The notes beneath the pieces are model-generated. The model ran no database searches. It was not told the DNA's origin and worked only from the letters and a program-made list of their open reading frames with translations. A program made the position numbers and the translations under genes. Shown here piece after piece: positions 51,220 to 61,811 of a stretch of DNA of 64,000 bases. Each line of letters starts with the position of its first letter. Positions within the stretch are counted from its first letter, which is position 1. Source of the DNA: Ignelater luminosus (lineage: Eukaryota > Arthropoda > Insecta > Coleoptera > Elateridae); NCBI GenBank assembly GCA_011009095.1, contig VTPC01002247.1, positions 16,994 through 80,993 of the forward strand. The letters are read 5' to 3'.

Positions 51220-51650
51220 TATACAGGGTGTTTTATTAATAATTGGAAATATTTTAACTGTAGATTCCTGAGCTCAAAATATTAAGATTTAACCCAAATC
51301 ACTTAAATAAAATGTGACTCCTTCTGAGTTACAGGGTGTTTTATTTAAACATTTAAAAACTATTTGTACCCAGTACTTTAAAACTACTTGACATATCCTT
51401 GTCATACTTGGCAGGAAGTGTAGGTACTGTACATCCTACTAAATTATGTTAAATAATCGTTTCTGGCTACTGCCAGAGGCGTACGATAGGGTCAAGTGAA
51501 TGGTTGACCCTTCCCGAATTCTACGCCACTGGCGGAATTGCCATTTTAACACAATTTTTCGATTCTCCAATACTTTCTATGTGAATAACATACTCTTCAT
51601 TCATAGCGATATAGTCATTATTTTTCGAGATATTTAAAGTTGAAAATGAA
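51220..51650 (+). repeat. interspersed repeat with two ACAGGGTGTTTTATT ends
   Basis: TACAGGGTGTTTTATTAATA occurs at 51222, and a second copy, TACAGGGTGTTTTATTTAAA, starts near 51332, 110 bp downstream in the same orientation. The following sequence (to about 51650) is of higher complexity than background and includes TGGCTACTGCCAGAGGCGTA. No inverted partner was found, so the right boundary is approximate. Confidence 0.5.
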
Positions 51651-53506
51651 GCAGCACAGTTATTTTGATTTTAATGTGAATTAATTATGTCGGTGTTTTT
51701 GGGTCATAGGATTGCGTTTATTACGCAAATGAAACTTTAATCCCTATTAACAGAAAAACATAATGTTATTTATTGAAATTTCTTGAAACAAATAAATGCA
51801 TTCAACATTTAAAAACAAATTGTAGTTCAAAATGGCAATTCTCTAACAGACGACGCAGTACCTATATGTTTATTTTTGCGGTGTTGCCAGTTATCTGTCT
51901 TCAAAGTTGCTTGCAACCTTTATTTTGGGAGTGCATACAAATTTTATGTGTGCGTTTACGGAAAGGAAGCCAGAGGTCATCGACCCTTTAAAGCTCATGC
52001 ATTAAATTTTTCAGAAGTTTTCGATTTTAAATTGTGGGTTACAATAAAAATTGGAGTTTATTTTTAGGTTGGTTTAAATGTTGTTACTGACTGTATGAAT
52101 TTTAAAGCCAATCAAATCAAATAAAAAAAAATTTATATTATTGTTTTATTCATATTAAGTAGTAGTAGATAATACAATCGATTAAGTAATCGATGTTGTT
52201 TTTAAAGAAGTTTAGAGGTCCTGGAGAAAAAAAAAGAGAAAATGCTTTTATTTTATTAAAATCAATGCTACATGGGTTATTTATAAAAATGCAGGGTGTG
52301 GAAATTTCAAAACAAAAAGCTAATATTCTCCTCGCTAAAAAAATATCTAGCAAAATACATTTATTAATGATTATTGTTCAACTAAAATAAAGCACAATGC
52401 ATAAAATTTAAACAACTAGCTTTTAGTATTTCAAACCTAGAAGATTCAAAAACCTGTGGTAAAAACAACAATAATCATTGAAACAATCATGTACATACAC
52501 CTAACTAAAAGCACATTTTTATTTTAAAGGTTGTTGTAATAATTAGCAGCGTGACCAGAAATTTATGTTTGGGGGAGGGAGCTTGTCAAATTATGATCAA
52601 AACAAATGGTTTTGATAATAAAATTTGAAAAAAAGTCGAACTTTAAACTTTTGATTATTTTACTGCGTCAGTTAAATAACATTTTTCTAAGAGAAGGTGT
52701 CACAGAAGTACTAACATTGAATGCAGGTCATTACCTACCGTTTATTCGCTGTCATCGTGAACCGTGCGAGGTTTCCCCGTACAGTTTGTTATGGCAAAGC
52801 GTGCGAAACTAAAAAAATCGACATCAGAGCCAATCCAGGTGACAAACAATTTTACAAAGGGTAACTACGATGAATTTGTCTTACAGTTACGGAATTATTG
52901 GTTCTCAAAAATGCGTGGAGACAGATTAACTTTCGTCTGCGTTTGTCAAAATATCAAAAACTCTGTACACAACATTCAGCATCAGGGAAGACAATCTGAA
53001 TCGCAGTTATATTTTCATAAAATGTACTTCACTGCTGGATTAAACTTTTAAGCACTTATCATGTTAAAAGTATTTTCATTAATTTTTGCTTCTTTTGTAT
53101 ATTTCTTCTTTGTTTTGTTTGTTACTTTATTTGTTTTGTTTGATTTTAATTTCTTTCGTTTCGTTTTTCTTTTATTAAATTGTACTTCATCATTAATTCT
53201 TTTCGTACAATTAGTACTTCAAAATATATTTGATAAAATTCGGGTAACTTTATTTTCAATAATTAAATAATTTAGATTATTTTCGCAAGCAGGTACAAGA
53301 GATATTCTAAATGACTGCTACTTGAATAATTAAATCAATAAACGTTTTTCGTTTTGATAATAAATGTAAAAATGTTTAGTCAGTACCCAGTAATCATAAT
53401 TTTAAAAATAATGAAAAATCAATGTGTTTTTAATTTTTCCCTGGACATTTGATCGTGAATATAAAAGTAAACCTGAGTTTCTTCTAGCAAGATTAATTTA
53501 TTACTA
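51651..53506. other. AT-rich interval with one unrecognised reading frame
   Basis: It includes a small palindrome, ATCGATTAAGTAATCGAT, at about 52177-52194, and the frame described at 52791-53051. No other gene or element is recognised. Confidence 0.45.
52791..53051 (+). CDS. small unrecognised reading frame
   Basis: ATG 52791 opens an 86-codon frame (MAKRAKLKKSTSEPIQVTNN ... FTKGNYDEFVLQLRNYWFSK). It starts with a short basic, nuclear-signal-like stretch and has balanced composition in its first 65 residues. The local DNA is less AT-rich than its surroundings. I recognise no domain. It could be a short gene, the first exon of something decayed, or a transposon fragment. Confidence 0.25.
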   Translation: MAKRAKLKKSTSEPIQVTNNFTKGNYDEFVLQLRNYWFSKMRGDRLTFVCVCQNIKNSVHNIQHQGRQSESQLYFHKMYFTAGLNF

Positions 53507-53694
53507 GTCGCGGAAATCCGCCGTTTCACCTCTAGGTCCTCGCTCGGCCGCTCTGCGGCTCCGATCGAGGCTGACGCCTGCGGCGTCGCTTCGTCGCGCT
53601 TTCGGCACTCCGACCCTTTCTAAGCCTCTTGGACTTAAAAGAGTGTGACCGCCTTCGGCCTTCGGCGGTCCACCGATCGGGCTCGCTTTCGTTC
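53507..53694. repeat. GC-rich island with nested short palindromes
   Basis: About 190 bp whose composition is sharply different from all flanking DNA. It contains several short inverted repeats: GACGCC-TGC-GGCGTC (53573-53587), GACCGCC...GGCGGTC (53647-53670) and GGCCGC-TCT-GCGGCT (about 53546-53560). It has the CG-rich look (TCGCTTCGTCGCGC) of a transposon terminus or foreign insert. No TIR partner was found. Confidence 0.65.
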
Positions 53695-54009
53695 ACAAAT
53701 TCATCGCAGGCAACAATACCCTACGTATCTAAACTATTACGTACAGTTTGCCAATTGGCAACACTGCTTTGTGGTAGCCTCTTTGCTCACGTCTGTGAAA
53801 GTAATCTACTTTGTATAATTCCAACTTTATACTGCCATTAATAGATGACGCCAGTTCCTAAACGTCAATTAACTAGTAAATACGTAGAAAGAGATGAATA
53901 GAAGGCATGCAATTTTCTGTCTCCTAAACCCCAGCCTTAAGTAGTAAATGCTATCAATGCTATGTGATTGCAATGAAGTACTTGACAATTTCATAGCCAA
54001 CTTAGTTTA
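53695..54009. other. spacer before the Tc1-like element
   Basis: No feature recognised. It may contain the lost 3' end of the Tc1-like element. Confidence 0.4.
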
Positions 54010-55313
54010 TGTGTATAACCAAATACTACACCACAAATTTTGAAATTTTATTCAGAATATGGTATAAAAACGAAAAAACTGATAACAAAAGATTATTAAG
54101 CAAACATTTACCTCCATATTAATGATAAAAATATATTGTTAATATTTTGTATTTCCACCCTTAGCTTTAATAACTGCCCTACATCTATCGGGCATACTAG
54201 ATATCAATTTTTGTATATACGCAGAGCTTATTTCAGTTTTCCACACACGTCTTATTGTGCTTCTAAGGTCTTCTTTAGTTTTCGGATGGTTTTCAGTAAT
54301 AGCTCGCCCTATTTCATACCAACAATTCTCAATCGGGTTGAGATCTGGACTATTACCGGGCCAAGTTAGGCAAGAAACTTTTTGTTTTTTAAGAAAATCT
54401 TGCACCTAGACATAAATCAATAATAATAAATTATTAATTAATGCTTTAACTTTATTATTATAGCAAAAAATACCTTCTTGACTCTGTGACATGACGCTGA
54501 ATCATCTTGAAAGATTCCACTTTTCAACCTTCCAAAATGTCGTTTTATTGTTGGTGTTAAATGTTCCTTTAAAACATTTATGTATATTTCAGCATTCATT
54601 GTGTCACTTACTAGATATACACCCCCACACCATTTGATATGAATCAAATTTAATTGTTTGTTTCAAACACTCTGGTAGGAATTCTTGAATACCATCTGAC
54701 CTGTGTAGATTAAATTTTGATTCATCTGAAAATACTACCATATTCCATTGACTTTCTGTCTATTTGACATGTTCTTTTGCCCATTTTAATCGAGCTGCAC
54801 GCATCTTTTTAGTCAACAAGGGCTTCTTCCTTGGCCGATAGGCTTTTAGATTATTTGAACACAATCTACGACGAATTGTTCTTGTACTAACTGACGGACC
54901 AGCATGTTTTATCCATTTTTTCCTTAATTCAGTGGAGGTTGCTTTTCTATTTTTAATAGCCAGTCTTTTTAAAACACGATCTTGTTTGTCAGTAGAAATC
55001 TTCTTTCTTCCACTTCCTTTTTTCCTATCCACGGTCCCAGTATAATTTTTTTTTTTTATTAATGCTAATGCAACACTTTTTTTTCGCGGAGTTAAAGGAG
55101 CCATTTCCACAACGATTTAATAACAACTACAACTACAGCAACAATGATATTGTTTTCTTGGATATATAGACTTGATTGTAATAAAACAAAATAGGTCAGA
55201 GGCTACTATGTTATAGGTAATTAAATTTTAATACCAAATGCTTTAATATAAAACAAGAAACCCAATAATTCAGAATATGGGGTATGTGCGTTTTTTTTGT
55301 CCACTACTGTATT
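54010..55313 (-). mobile_element. Tc1-like transposon, 5' end preserved
   Basis: The minus-strand start is marked by TACAGTAGTGGACAAAAAAA (complement of 55294-55313), a typical Tc1-type terminus. The transposase runs leftward. I could not find the matching inverted terminus on the left; only ATTCAGAATATGG (about 54051), a direct copy of subterminal sequence near 55270, is present. The left limit given is therefore approximate and that end may be truncated. Confidence 0.75.
54139..55104 (-). pseudogene. Tc1-type transposase with intact DDE residues but interrupted frame
   Basis: The start (MAPLTPRKKSVALALIKKKN) and two-part HTH DNA-binding domain lie in 55104-54760 (RVLKRLAIKNRKATSTELRK, VSTRTIRRRLCSNNLKAYRP). 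After one in-frame stop (KEHVK*TESQW) comes NMVVFSDESKFNL with the first catalytic Asp. The frame then shifts after MVWGCI. NAEIYINVLKEHL and GIFQDDSASCHRVKK hold the second Asp. PGNSPDLNPIENCW (about 54350) holds the third acidic residue. Between the last two, a 68-bp segment (54473-54406) with GT..AG ends must be removed to continue HRVKK-VQDFLKKQK. All catalytic residues survive, but the stop and frameshift make it non-functional. Confidence 0.85.
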
Positions 55314-55927
55314 ACATACAATTGTCCCAGGATTTGCCTACATATAGAGAAAGAACATTTCTTTTTTCTTACAACACCTACTTTAATTTTCTTCATAAAT
55401 TAATTGGGTGTTCAATGGTGGACAACATTTTACAGTCGTTTCTTGGACTATACATAAGTTTATTAACATTTTGATTCACAATAACAAGGGGTTTTTGAAT
55501 AATGTAGGTTAAACAAATGGTAACATGATTGCATAGCAGTCAGTCATCTGATTGGTTTTGTTACTATAGAGATAACATTATCATACTATAAAAAAACAGT
55601 TTGTTAAAACTTTTTATACTGTAGCTTTTGGGACATCCTGTATTATATAATCAACTTCACTGCGCCATATTCACCACTCCATCCAATCCAGTTCTAAAAC
55701 CATCTTGAATAAGAATTGATTTTAGCTTAACACAGTTTTAAACAAAATTAATATATTATCTTTCTTAAAAATAAGTTTTAGTTAAAAGTACACTGTTTAC
55801 ACATAATATTGTTTGTGGAATATCTTATTTGAAAAGATTTTATACTATTGCCAGTATTGAATTATGTTACCATAGTAACTGAAATAAATAACTAACAGCT
55901 GTTAAAATACCTTACAAAATTTTAAAA
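55314..55927. other. intergenic spacer upstream of the CCDC103-like gene
   Basis: AT-rich, with no element recognised. Presumably contains the promoter of the downstream gene. Confidence 0.45.
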
Positions 55928-56237
55928 ATGTCTCAACCTTTTACAAAGATAAATAGTAAAGCTTTATTTGAAGAATTACAATCTGCCATAGAAGAGGATA
56001 AGAGATATTGGATTCAGAATGATGCTAAAATAAGAGCTTCTACCACAGCAAAGAATTATGATGAATTTCGGTAAAGCTGTTTATTATTCTTACACGATAC
56101 AACTTGAAAATAATTTTATTTTACCTTTTAGTGAGACTGTAGCTGCTGCACACTTGATGTCACTTACAAAAAAAGATATGGCCAAAAAAATACAAACCTG
56201 GAACAGCACAGTTCGCAACTCCTCACAAGCAGAATAA
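55928..56237 (+). CDS. CCDC103-like protein (dynein attachment factor N-domain)
   Basis: Two exons, 55928-56070 and 56132-56237 (intron 61 bp, GTAAAG..TTTTAG, codon split CG|T), encode 82 residues. The sequence INSKALFEELQSAIEEDKRY, WIQNDAKIRA, YDEFRETVAAAHLMSLTKKD and MAKKIQTWNS matches the N-terminal domain of CCDC103/DNAAF19. That cilium assembly factor is needed to attach axonemal dynein arms. Vertebrate CCDC103 continues into an RPAP3-like C-terminal domain; here a stop follows the N-domain at once, and I find no C-terminal half nearby. The gene would be expected to act in sperm and ciliated sensory cells. The assignment rests on recognised motifs in a short protein. A poly(A) signal lies at 56273. 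Confidence 0.65.
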
Positions 56238-57439
56238 AAACTACATATAACTATTTCGAAACATTTATTTAAAATAAATGCATAACACAAAGTTTTTATT
56301 ATTAACGTCCCTCAACCTTTTAAAGCGAACCGTTGTAAGAAATCCTCAAACTGAAATAATTCTGAAAACTTTCTAGTTAGTCTTTTTTTATTAAGAATAA
56401 TAACAGTAAAGCAGCTGATAATAAACACATAAATATTTGTTAATAATAGCACTTACTGATAGATGATATCATTTTATGAGCAATTGAGATAATACAAATT
56501 TTTTAGTCATAAATACCGTTACAATACTTGTTGCCAGGACATATCCTTTGTCGTCCTGATTGTTAATAATAGCCTGTTTTACAATCTTTGAAAAGATCAC
56601 TATCATAGATCAGTATTGAGGATTAATTACTTTTAAAATAAGCATGTCATATAGGGTCGATAAACTGCTTGCAGAATATTAAACAGATAATATATCTTTT
56701 ATCTAATTATGTGTAATATTATTTATAATATTATATCGTCTACAGAAAATTACCAGATAGAATAAGTTTATGGAAAACTATTATGTAATATTGCCATCTT
56801 TCTAATAACTATTCTAAAAGGTATAAACGAATGTATTTCTAATTAAACAATGTATTTTAGTCCCATGCTTTAATCTATTTAATGATATTCAATTGCTAGA
56901 GAAACTGAAAATTGGTATCAATGAATTAAAAACTTTATATAAAATTAATCGTTTGCTTGCAGGATACATCGACCCACAATTAAAATAATGTAATATAATT
57001 ATTGGCACTTACAGTGTAGAAACAAAAACAAAACAATAATTGAAGAAACGCATATTTTATCCCAGGTTAAAGTATTTTTCTTATTTTGAGGAACTGACAA
57101 ACAAATTGAACATATTCACTGTTTGTTTGAAAAATATTTTGTATTTGCAACTGTCTTGATGATCAGCAGTGATCTTTTGTTATCAATATTTTTTATATTA
57201 TCTAATTTTGTTTGCCAGCTTCTCCTCTAGACATATAAGTTTATCCTATATTTTCCCCTTTTTAAGAAAAGAAAAAACTGAAGAATTTAACTTACTAGCT
57301 ACATTATAAAAATCTAAAATGTATTCTATATAACAACTTTAAAAACAAACTTAAAGCTAAGAGACGGAGTAAATGCCTGCTTTTTTTTTCATAAACAATG
57401 ATCAGTCCGTATAAAAAGATAATAAAAACTGTATAACCT
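56238..57439. other. AT-rich spacer between CCDC103-like gene and DAP1
   Basis: It contains the 3' ends of both flanking genes. No other feature is recognised. Confidence 0.5.
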
Positions 57440-57815
57440 CTATTTCCTTGGTTGTTGAATAGTAATTGGAGTTTTTGTTGTATGAATTACGGGAGGTTTC
57501 TCTTTATGAATATTCTGCACAGCCTCTGCTGGGAAATCAGCGTTACCTTTGGGAATTGCTCCTGATATAGTAGTCGCCTTTGGAGGACTTCCTGATACCT
57601 TTAAACCTGTAGTATCTTCAGATAAACCTGCTGGTTCTTTGGGAACCTTATGCTGAGTAATCCTCATACCACCAGCTTTGACTGCGTTTTTATTTTAAAT
57701 AATAAATATAATTACGTATATTTGTAGATAGTAAGAATAATACTTTGATTTTTAACATACCTGCTGGAGGATGGCCAGCTTTTAGCTGACATTCGGATTC
57801 CTTTGGGCTTGACAT
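57440..57815 (-). CDS. death-associated protein 1
   Basis: Homolog of vertebrate DAP/DAP1, a small proline-rich cytoplasmic protein linked to autophagy suppression downstream of TOR. Two minus-strand exons, 57815-57761 and 57681-57440 (intron 79 bp, GTATGT..CGCAG, codon split G|TC), give 98 residues against 102 in human. The family's hallmark segments are all there: MSSP at the start, LKAGHPPAVKAGGMRI across the splice junction, the central SPPKATTISGAIPKGNADFP then AEAVQNIH, and the terminal IQQPRK. Low-complexity Pro/Lys content fits an intrinsically disordered protein. Nothing is missing. Confidence 0.93.
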
Positions 57816-59893
57816 TCTTTCAAAAAATGTTAATGAGTTTCTTTGTACAATATGTTCAAGATATCACGCTGTCTGTTAGATAATTTCTAAACAGAAACAC
57901 GTACACAAAAAAAGACCTTGCCCAATCTGATTGTTGGTGACGTATTGTATATAAATTATGTACACCTCCGATCAAAACCTTATGTTGCACGATCGTCGAC
58001 GAACCGAAAAATCTTAATTTTATAGACGTTGATATCACTAAAATTCTAAACAAATTTGACTTTACCTTTATTATTAGAGTCAGCTAAATATGCAAAGCAA
58101 TAAACACGCTCAACATTAATATTATTTCACCTTGTATGTATGTAGGTAAATATCTACACCGATTTATTTCGTGTAATAACTAACATTTTTAGATGTAAGA
58201 TTAATAGTTGCCTAAGGTCTGTACAGCAATGTACATCGTTAAATTCTTTTGTAATTTCATAAATAATCTTTTTTTGCTTTTAAATTTTAATTAGATAATG
58301 CAGCTAACTTCATATTTATTTTGAAATTTTTATTTCCGAGACCTCTTGGAAAGTCTTGAAAGCAAAGCACGCCCAAAAAATCTAGATAGAATGAAAAGTT
58401 CCTATTTGCAGGTTGGTAACGTTGGCAACAAAAATAAAAATTCTTATTAAATTAAAGCGGGGAAATACCAGTGTTGCCAGTAACAGTGTCTAGTCGTGAA
58501 AACAGCGACTTTTCAGGTAACATGTTTTATGATGAAAACCGTAACCACGATTCTATTGGAAACTTGTTGTTTTCTCTAGGTAGTGACGTTTTAGGTATCT
58601 TGGAAATTCTAGTTTTTCAGTTCTTTTTCCATAATAAAAAATAGCAGGCATTAGTTTTTAAAATCATTAAGAATATTGTTCCGGTTTCTACTCCCTTCAT
58701 TAAATTTAAATACTCTCTAACTACCACGAAACCGATTTTGACCTTTTCCTTCTTGTTAGAAAGCAGATAAAGCTACACATACCTGTTTAAATTTTTAAAG
58801 CTTCATTAGTTACTGAAAAGAAAGTAAAAACCAATATGTATATACAGGGTGCCCAGCTTAAATATTTAAACCCACGGTTCTTAGACAAGACGGTTGTCTC
58901 ATACACCGGTCACCTGTTAAATATGCCAACGCAAACACACGTTGCCGATGGATAAATAAACTATAAAACTGACATATTTCGTTATGTCATAGTGTCTAAT
59001 TACTTCCTATATGGGCAAAGTTATAGATGGAAGTAAAAGCTTGGACGGGTAAATAAAATATCTGATAGATCAGAAACTTCCTCCCGATTATTTTATTATT
59101 ATTATTCCTTTCCTATTATCTTAGAGCGGGCAAAACATTTTCTAAAAAAGATATTGACCGCTTTGCTTCTCCCCTGACTGAGGCCCTGCTTACGAAGTAA
59201 CAGCAGTAGTCTAAAAATCGTGATTCGAGCCTGCATTTTTGAAAATAGGCAACACACCTTACATTTCAGTCTATTTTGATCTTAAGATAATAAACATTAG
59301 AGAATTAAGGTACGTAACACTTCATTTTTTCGTTGTCGTTTGATGATCTGACTTTTGGCTTAGTACAACTACTGTGTTAACGCAAATTGCTAACACGTTT
59401 TTCTAAATATTATTGTGTCTCCTATCTGTTTCTCAGCGTTTGAGAACATGTTCTTGAGCCGTATTTAAGAAAAAAAAAAACAGTTATGTCACTGGTAAAT
59501 TACTTTTTTCTATAACTGTTACTACAGTGATAACTTTCCTGATTCAAAAACATCAGAAAAGCGTCACTTTACCTGCCTAGGCAAAGAAATTCTTTCCCGA
59601 TTAATTTTATCAAGAACAAAAATAACAAAACTGAGGCAACAAGATATATCCATCGAATTTTGTTTTTTTAGATTTTTTTATTTTAGATCTTTATTTTTTT
59701 AATATGCAGAATTGCAGAAAAAAGTTTTGTACAAGTCAGGGAAGTGTCTTCACAAGACTCGCAGATTTGACCTGCTCGTTCTATAAAGTATCACTTCCCT
59801 GGCTTATTACGTAAATAACTATAACTTGCGTCAAATAAAAAACAACCACAATTACCTCGATTACAAATTTAATTTTTTTGTGCAGCAATTATA
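57816..59893. other. intergenic region upstream of DAP1
   Basis: It contains the DAP1 5' side. At about 58852 there is a lone transposon-end motif, TACAGGGTGCCCAGCTTAAA, with a repeat-like stretch after it (to about 59040). No gene recognised. Confidence 0.45.
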
Positions 59894-60555
59894 AGGTCTG
59901 TTCGCTTGCTTGCTCAATTTGCTTCAAGCAGAGACAGTCAAGTATTGTCACGTGCCTAAAGAGAGCAGGTTGAAGCACTTTACTCCATTTTAAGCAAAAG
60001 AACGACTTTTATAAAAGCAGCAAAATAATCCGCTGTTTCTAACCTAAAAACGAGCTCCTATTATGTTAAATTCTTTTAGATTTTAAAAGTACCTAAGTTA
60101 TTACTTTATATTGTAAAATATAGAAAGACAATGGTTAAAAAGTCTAACTGTAGAAGAAATTGTGCTGGAAAATAAAATACACCGAAAATTAGAGAGGTGC
60201 TTTATTTTCGTATATTACTTAACAGATCCATCTAAAATGTAATAATTATCTTGAACATCTCGTAAACTTGCACCTTTTACAGTTACCAACAGTTACTGTC
60301 ACAGAATAGCGGTTACTATACGTGGTTGTTTCCCGAGATATATTTATGGTCATGTTTTATATTGCTGCAATGCTCTGCTGTTTAACTTGCTCCACCTTGG
60401 GAGATCGAGCAAGTTTTTTGTGCTCGACGTGATCTAGAGTTAATTGCTCGACGCAAACGAACAATTTTCGAGCAGTTGCTCTGTCGCAAACGAACGCCTA
60501 ATATGTTGCTCAAATTGCTATAATGTAATTAAAAAGCAAGCAAACGAACAGACCT
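59894..60555. mobile_element. 662-bp non-autonomous element, AGGTCTGTTCG ends
   Basis: The left end, AGGTCTGTTCGCTTGCTTGC, pairs with the complement of the right end (AGGTCTGTTCGTTTGCTTGC). Each side is flanked by ATA (59891-59893, 60556-60558), a plausible 3-bp target duplication. Inside the right end, further CAAACGAAC and GAGCA motifs repeat. No transposase is seen. Possibly Harbinger-related from the 3-bp duplication, but unproven. Confidence 0.75.
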
Positions 60556-61520
60556 ATAGTTGCTAGCTAGAAGTAATGTGTGTTGCATAGCTACCAGTTA
60601 AAACCAGGAACAAATAAGATAGAGGCCCTGTAGTTACTAATCACTTAATTGTTACTTTTTTTACTTTTAACTCGCAATTTATCCGAACCGTATTTATGTG
60701 CCTTTCACAATTATTATGAATGAAATTTTCAATATCATTGTGATTTTGAAGTTGAAGAATGTGCTACTTCTAAAAAGAATTTACCAGAATTTAAACGTAA
60801 AGCATGAAAGTCTAAAAAATACAAAACTAATTATAACCAATGTTATGGTAGGTATACATTATAGTTTGCTTTTTTTAATTCTTGGCATAATGCTATATTC
60901 CAGTCCAGTTAATATTTTCTTTGTTACATATTCTGCGTTTTGACTTTGGCGCTTCTTGAAGTTCTCCGGAAGTGAAAAGAAAACTAGTGCTGCCGATAAT
61001 GTTAAGAATAGACGAATAGTTTGTTGGTTATGCTTATGGTTCTCATGTGGTGATGATCATTCGAATTTGTTTAAACTTTCGAATCATTTAAAAATTAAAT
61101 AACAATAATCTGTTAAACGTGTTGTTGAATATAGCATATAGTGAAATTGCTACATTATAAGAGAGTAGATCTCTTTTGTCTTGTGAATAGCTAAAATTGC
61201 GTGATTGATGCAAGTACCTGAAAGGGGGTAAGTACAATCAGCCATTGAGGTTCTTTTTAGATATTTTTCAAAATAAAGCCCCTGAGAAGGAATATGCGTG
61301 CCACAAATAAATTTATACCTAGCATTCGAAAATCTCCCATTTTATTTAATTCAAATTAAATCGCACCAGCGTAAAGCGGACCATGCTGGCATAGATCTAG
61401 GCTTCGCATAAATTAGAAAACGTATAGTTAATATTCTTTATCAACCTTTCAATTGTCATGACATTAGTAATTAATAAATGAAGGGAAATTTTTATGAACA
61501 GGAGCCGTTACATCTTATTA
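60556..61520. other. AT-rich interval without recognised gene
   Basis: One hydrophobic frame (ATG about 60716 to 60943) has two possible membrane stretches but no family motif. Not called as a gene. Confidence 0.45.
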
Positions 61521-61799
61521 GTGTGCCTTGATATTGTTTTATTAAATGTCATTTTTTTAATAGGTAGAGTGTGGCCACGCTTGTCAAACAAGAGAGACAA
61601 AGACATACGTTAGCTCTCTGCCTGCACTGTGGGTGTAAAGGAAAGAAGAAAAATTTTAATAGTAAATTCTTATTCTATCCTTTACACTCGCCGTGGGAGT
61701 AGAGAGCTAACGTATATTTTTGTCTCTCTTGTTTGCCAAGCGTGGCCACACTCTACCTATTAAAAAAATGACATTTAATAAAACAATATCAAGGCACAC
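61521..61799. mobile_element. 279-bp snap-back hairpin element with 12-bp direct flanks
   Basis: The whole element is an inverted repeat. The outer about 60 bp of each arm (GTGTGCCTTGATATTGTTTT...) are identical, and pairing continues with a few mismatches to about 122 bp per arm. A short A/T-rich loop (about 61645-61675) separates them. Both sides carry the same 12 bp, TACATCTTATTA (61509-61520 and 61800-61811), which looks like a target duplication. Non-coding. Confidence 0.9.
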
Positions 61800-61811
61800 T
61801 ACATCTTATTA

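Noticed and set aside
54051..54090. Left inverted terminus of the Tc1-like element
   Set aside because: The shared ATTCAGAATATGG is in direct, not inverted, orientation to the copy at 55270, and the terminal TACAGTAGTGG is absent on the left.
60716..60943. Hydrophobic frame resembling part of a chemoreceptor
   Set aside because: Only general hydrophobicity. No receptor motif, no flanking exons, and AT-rich DNA often yields such frames.
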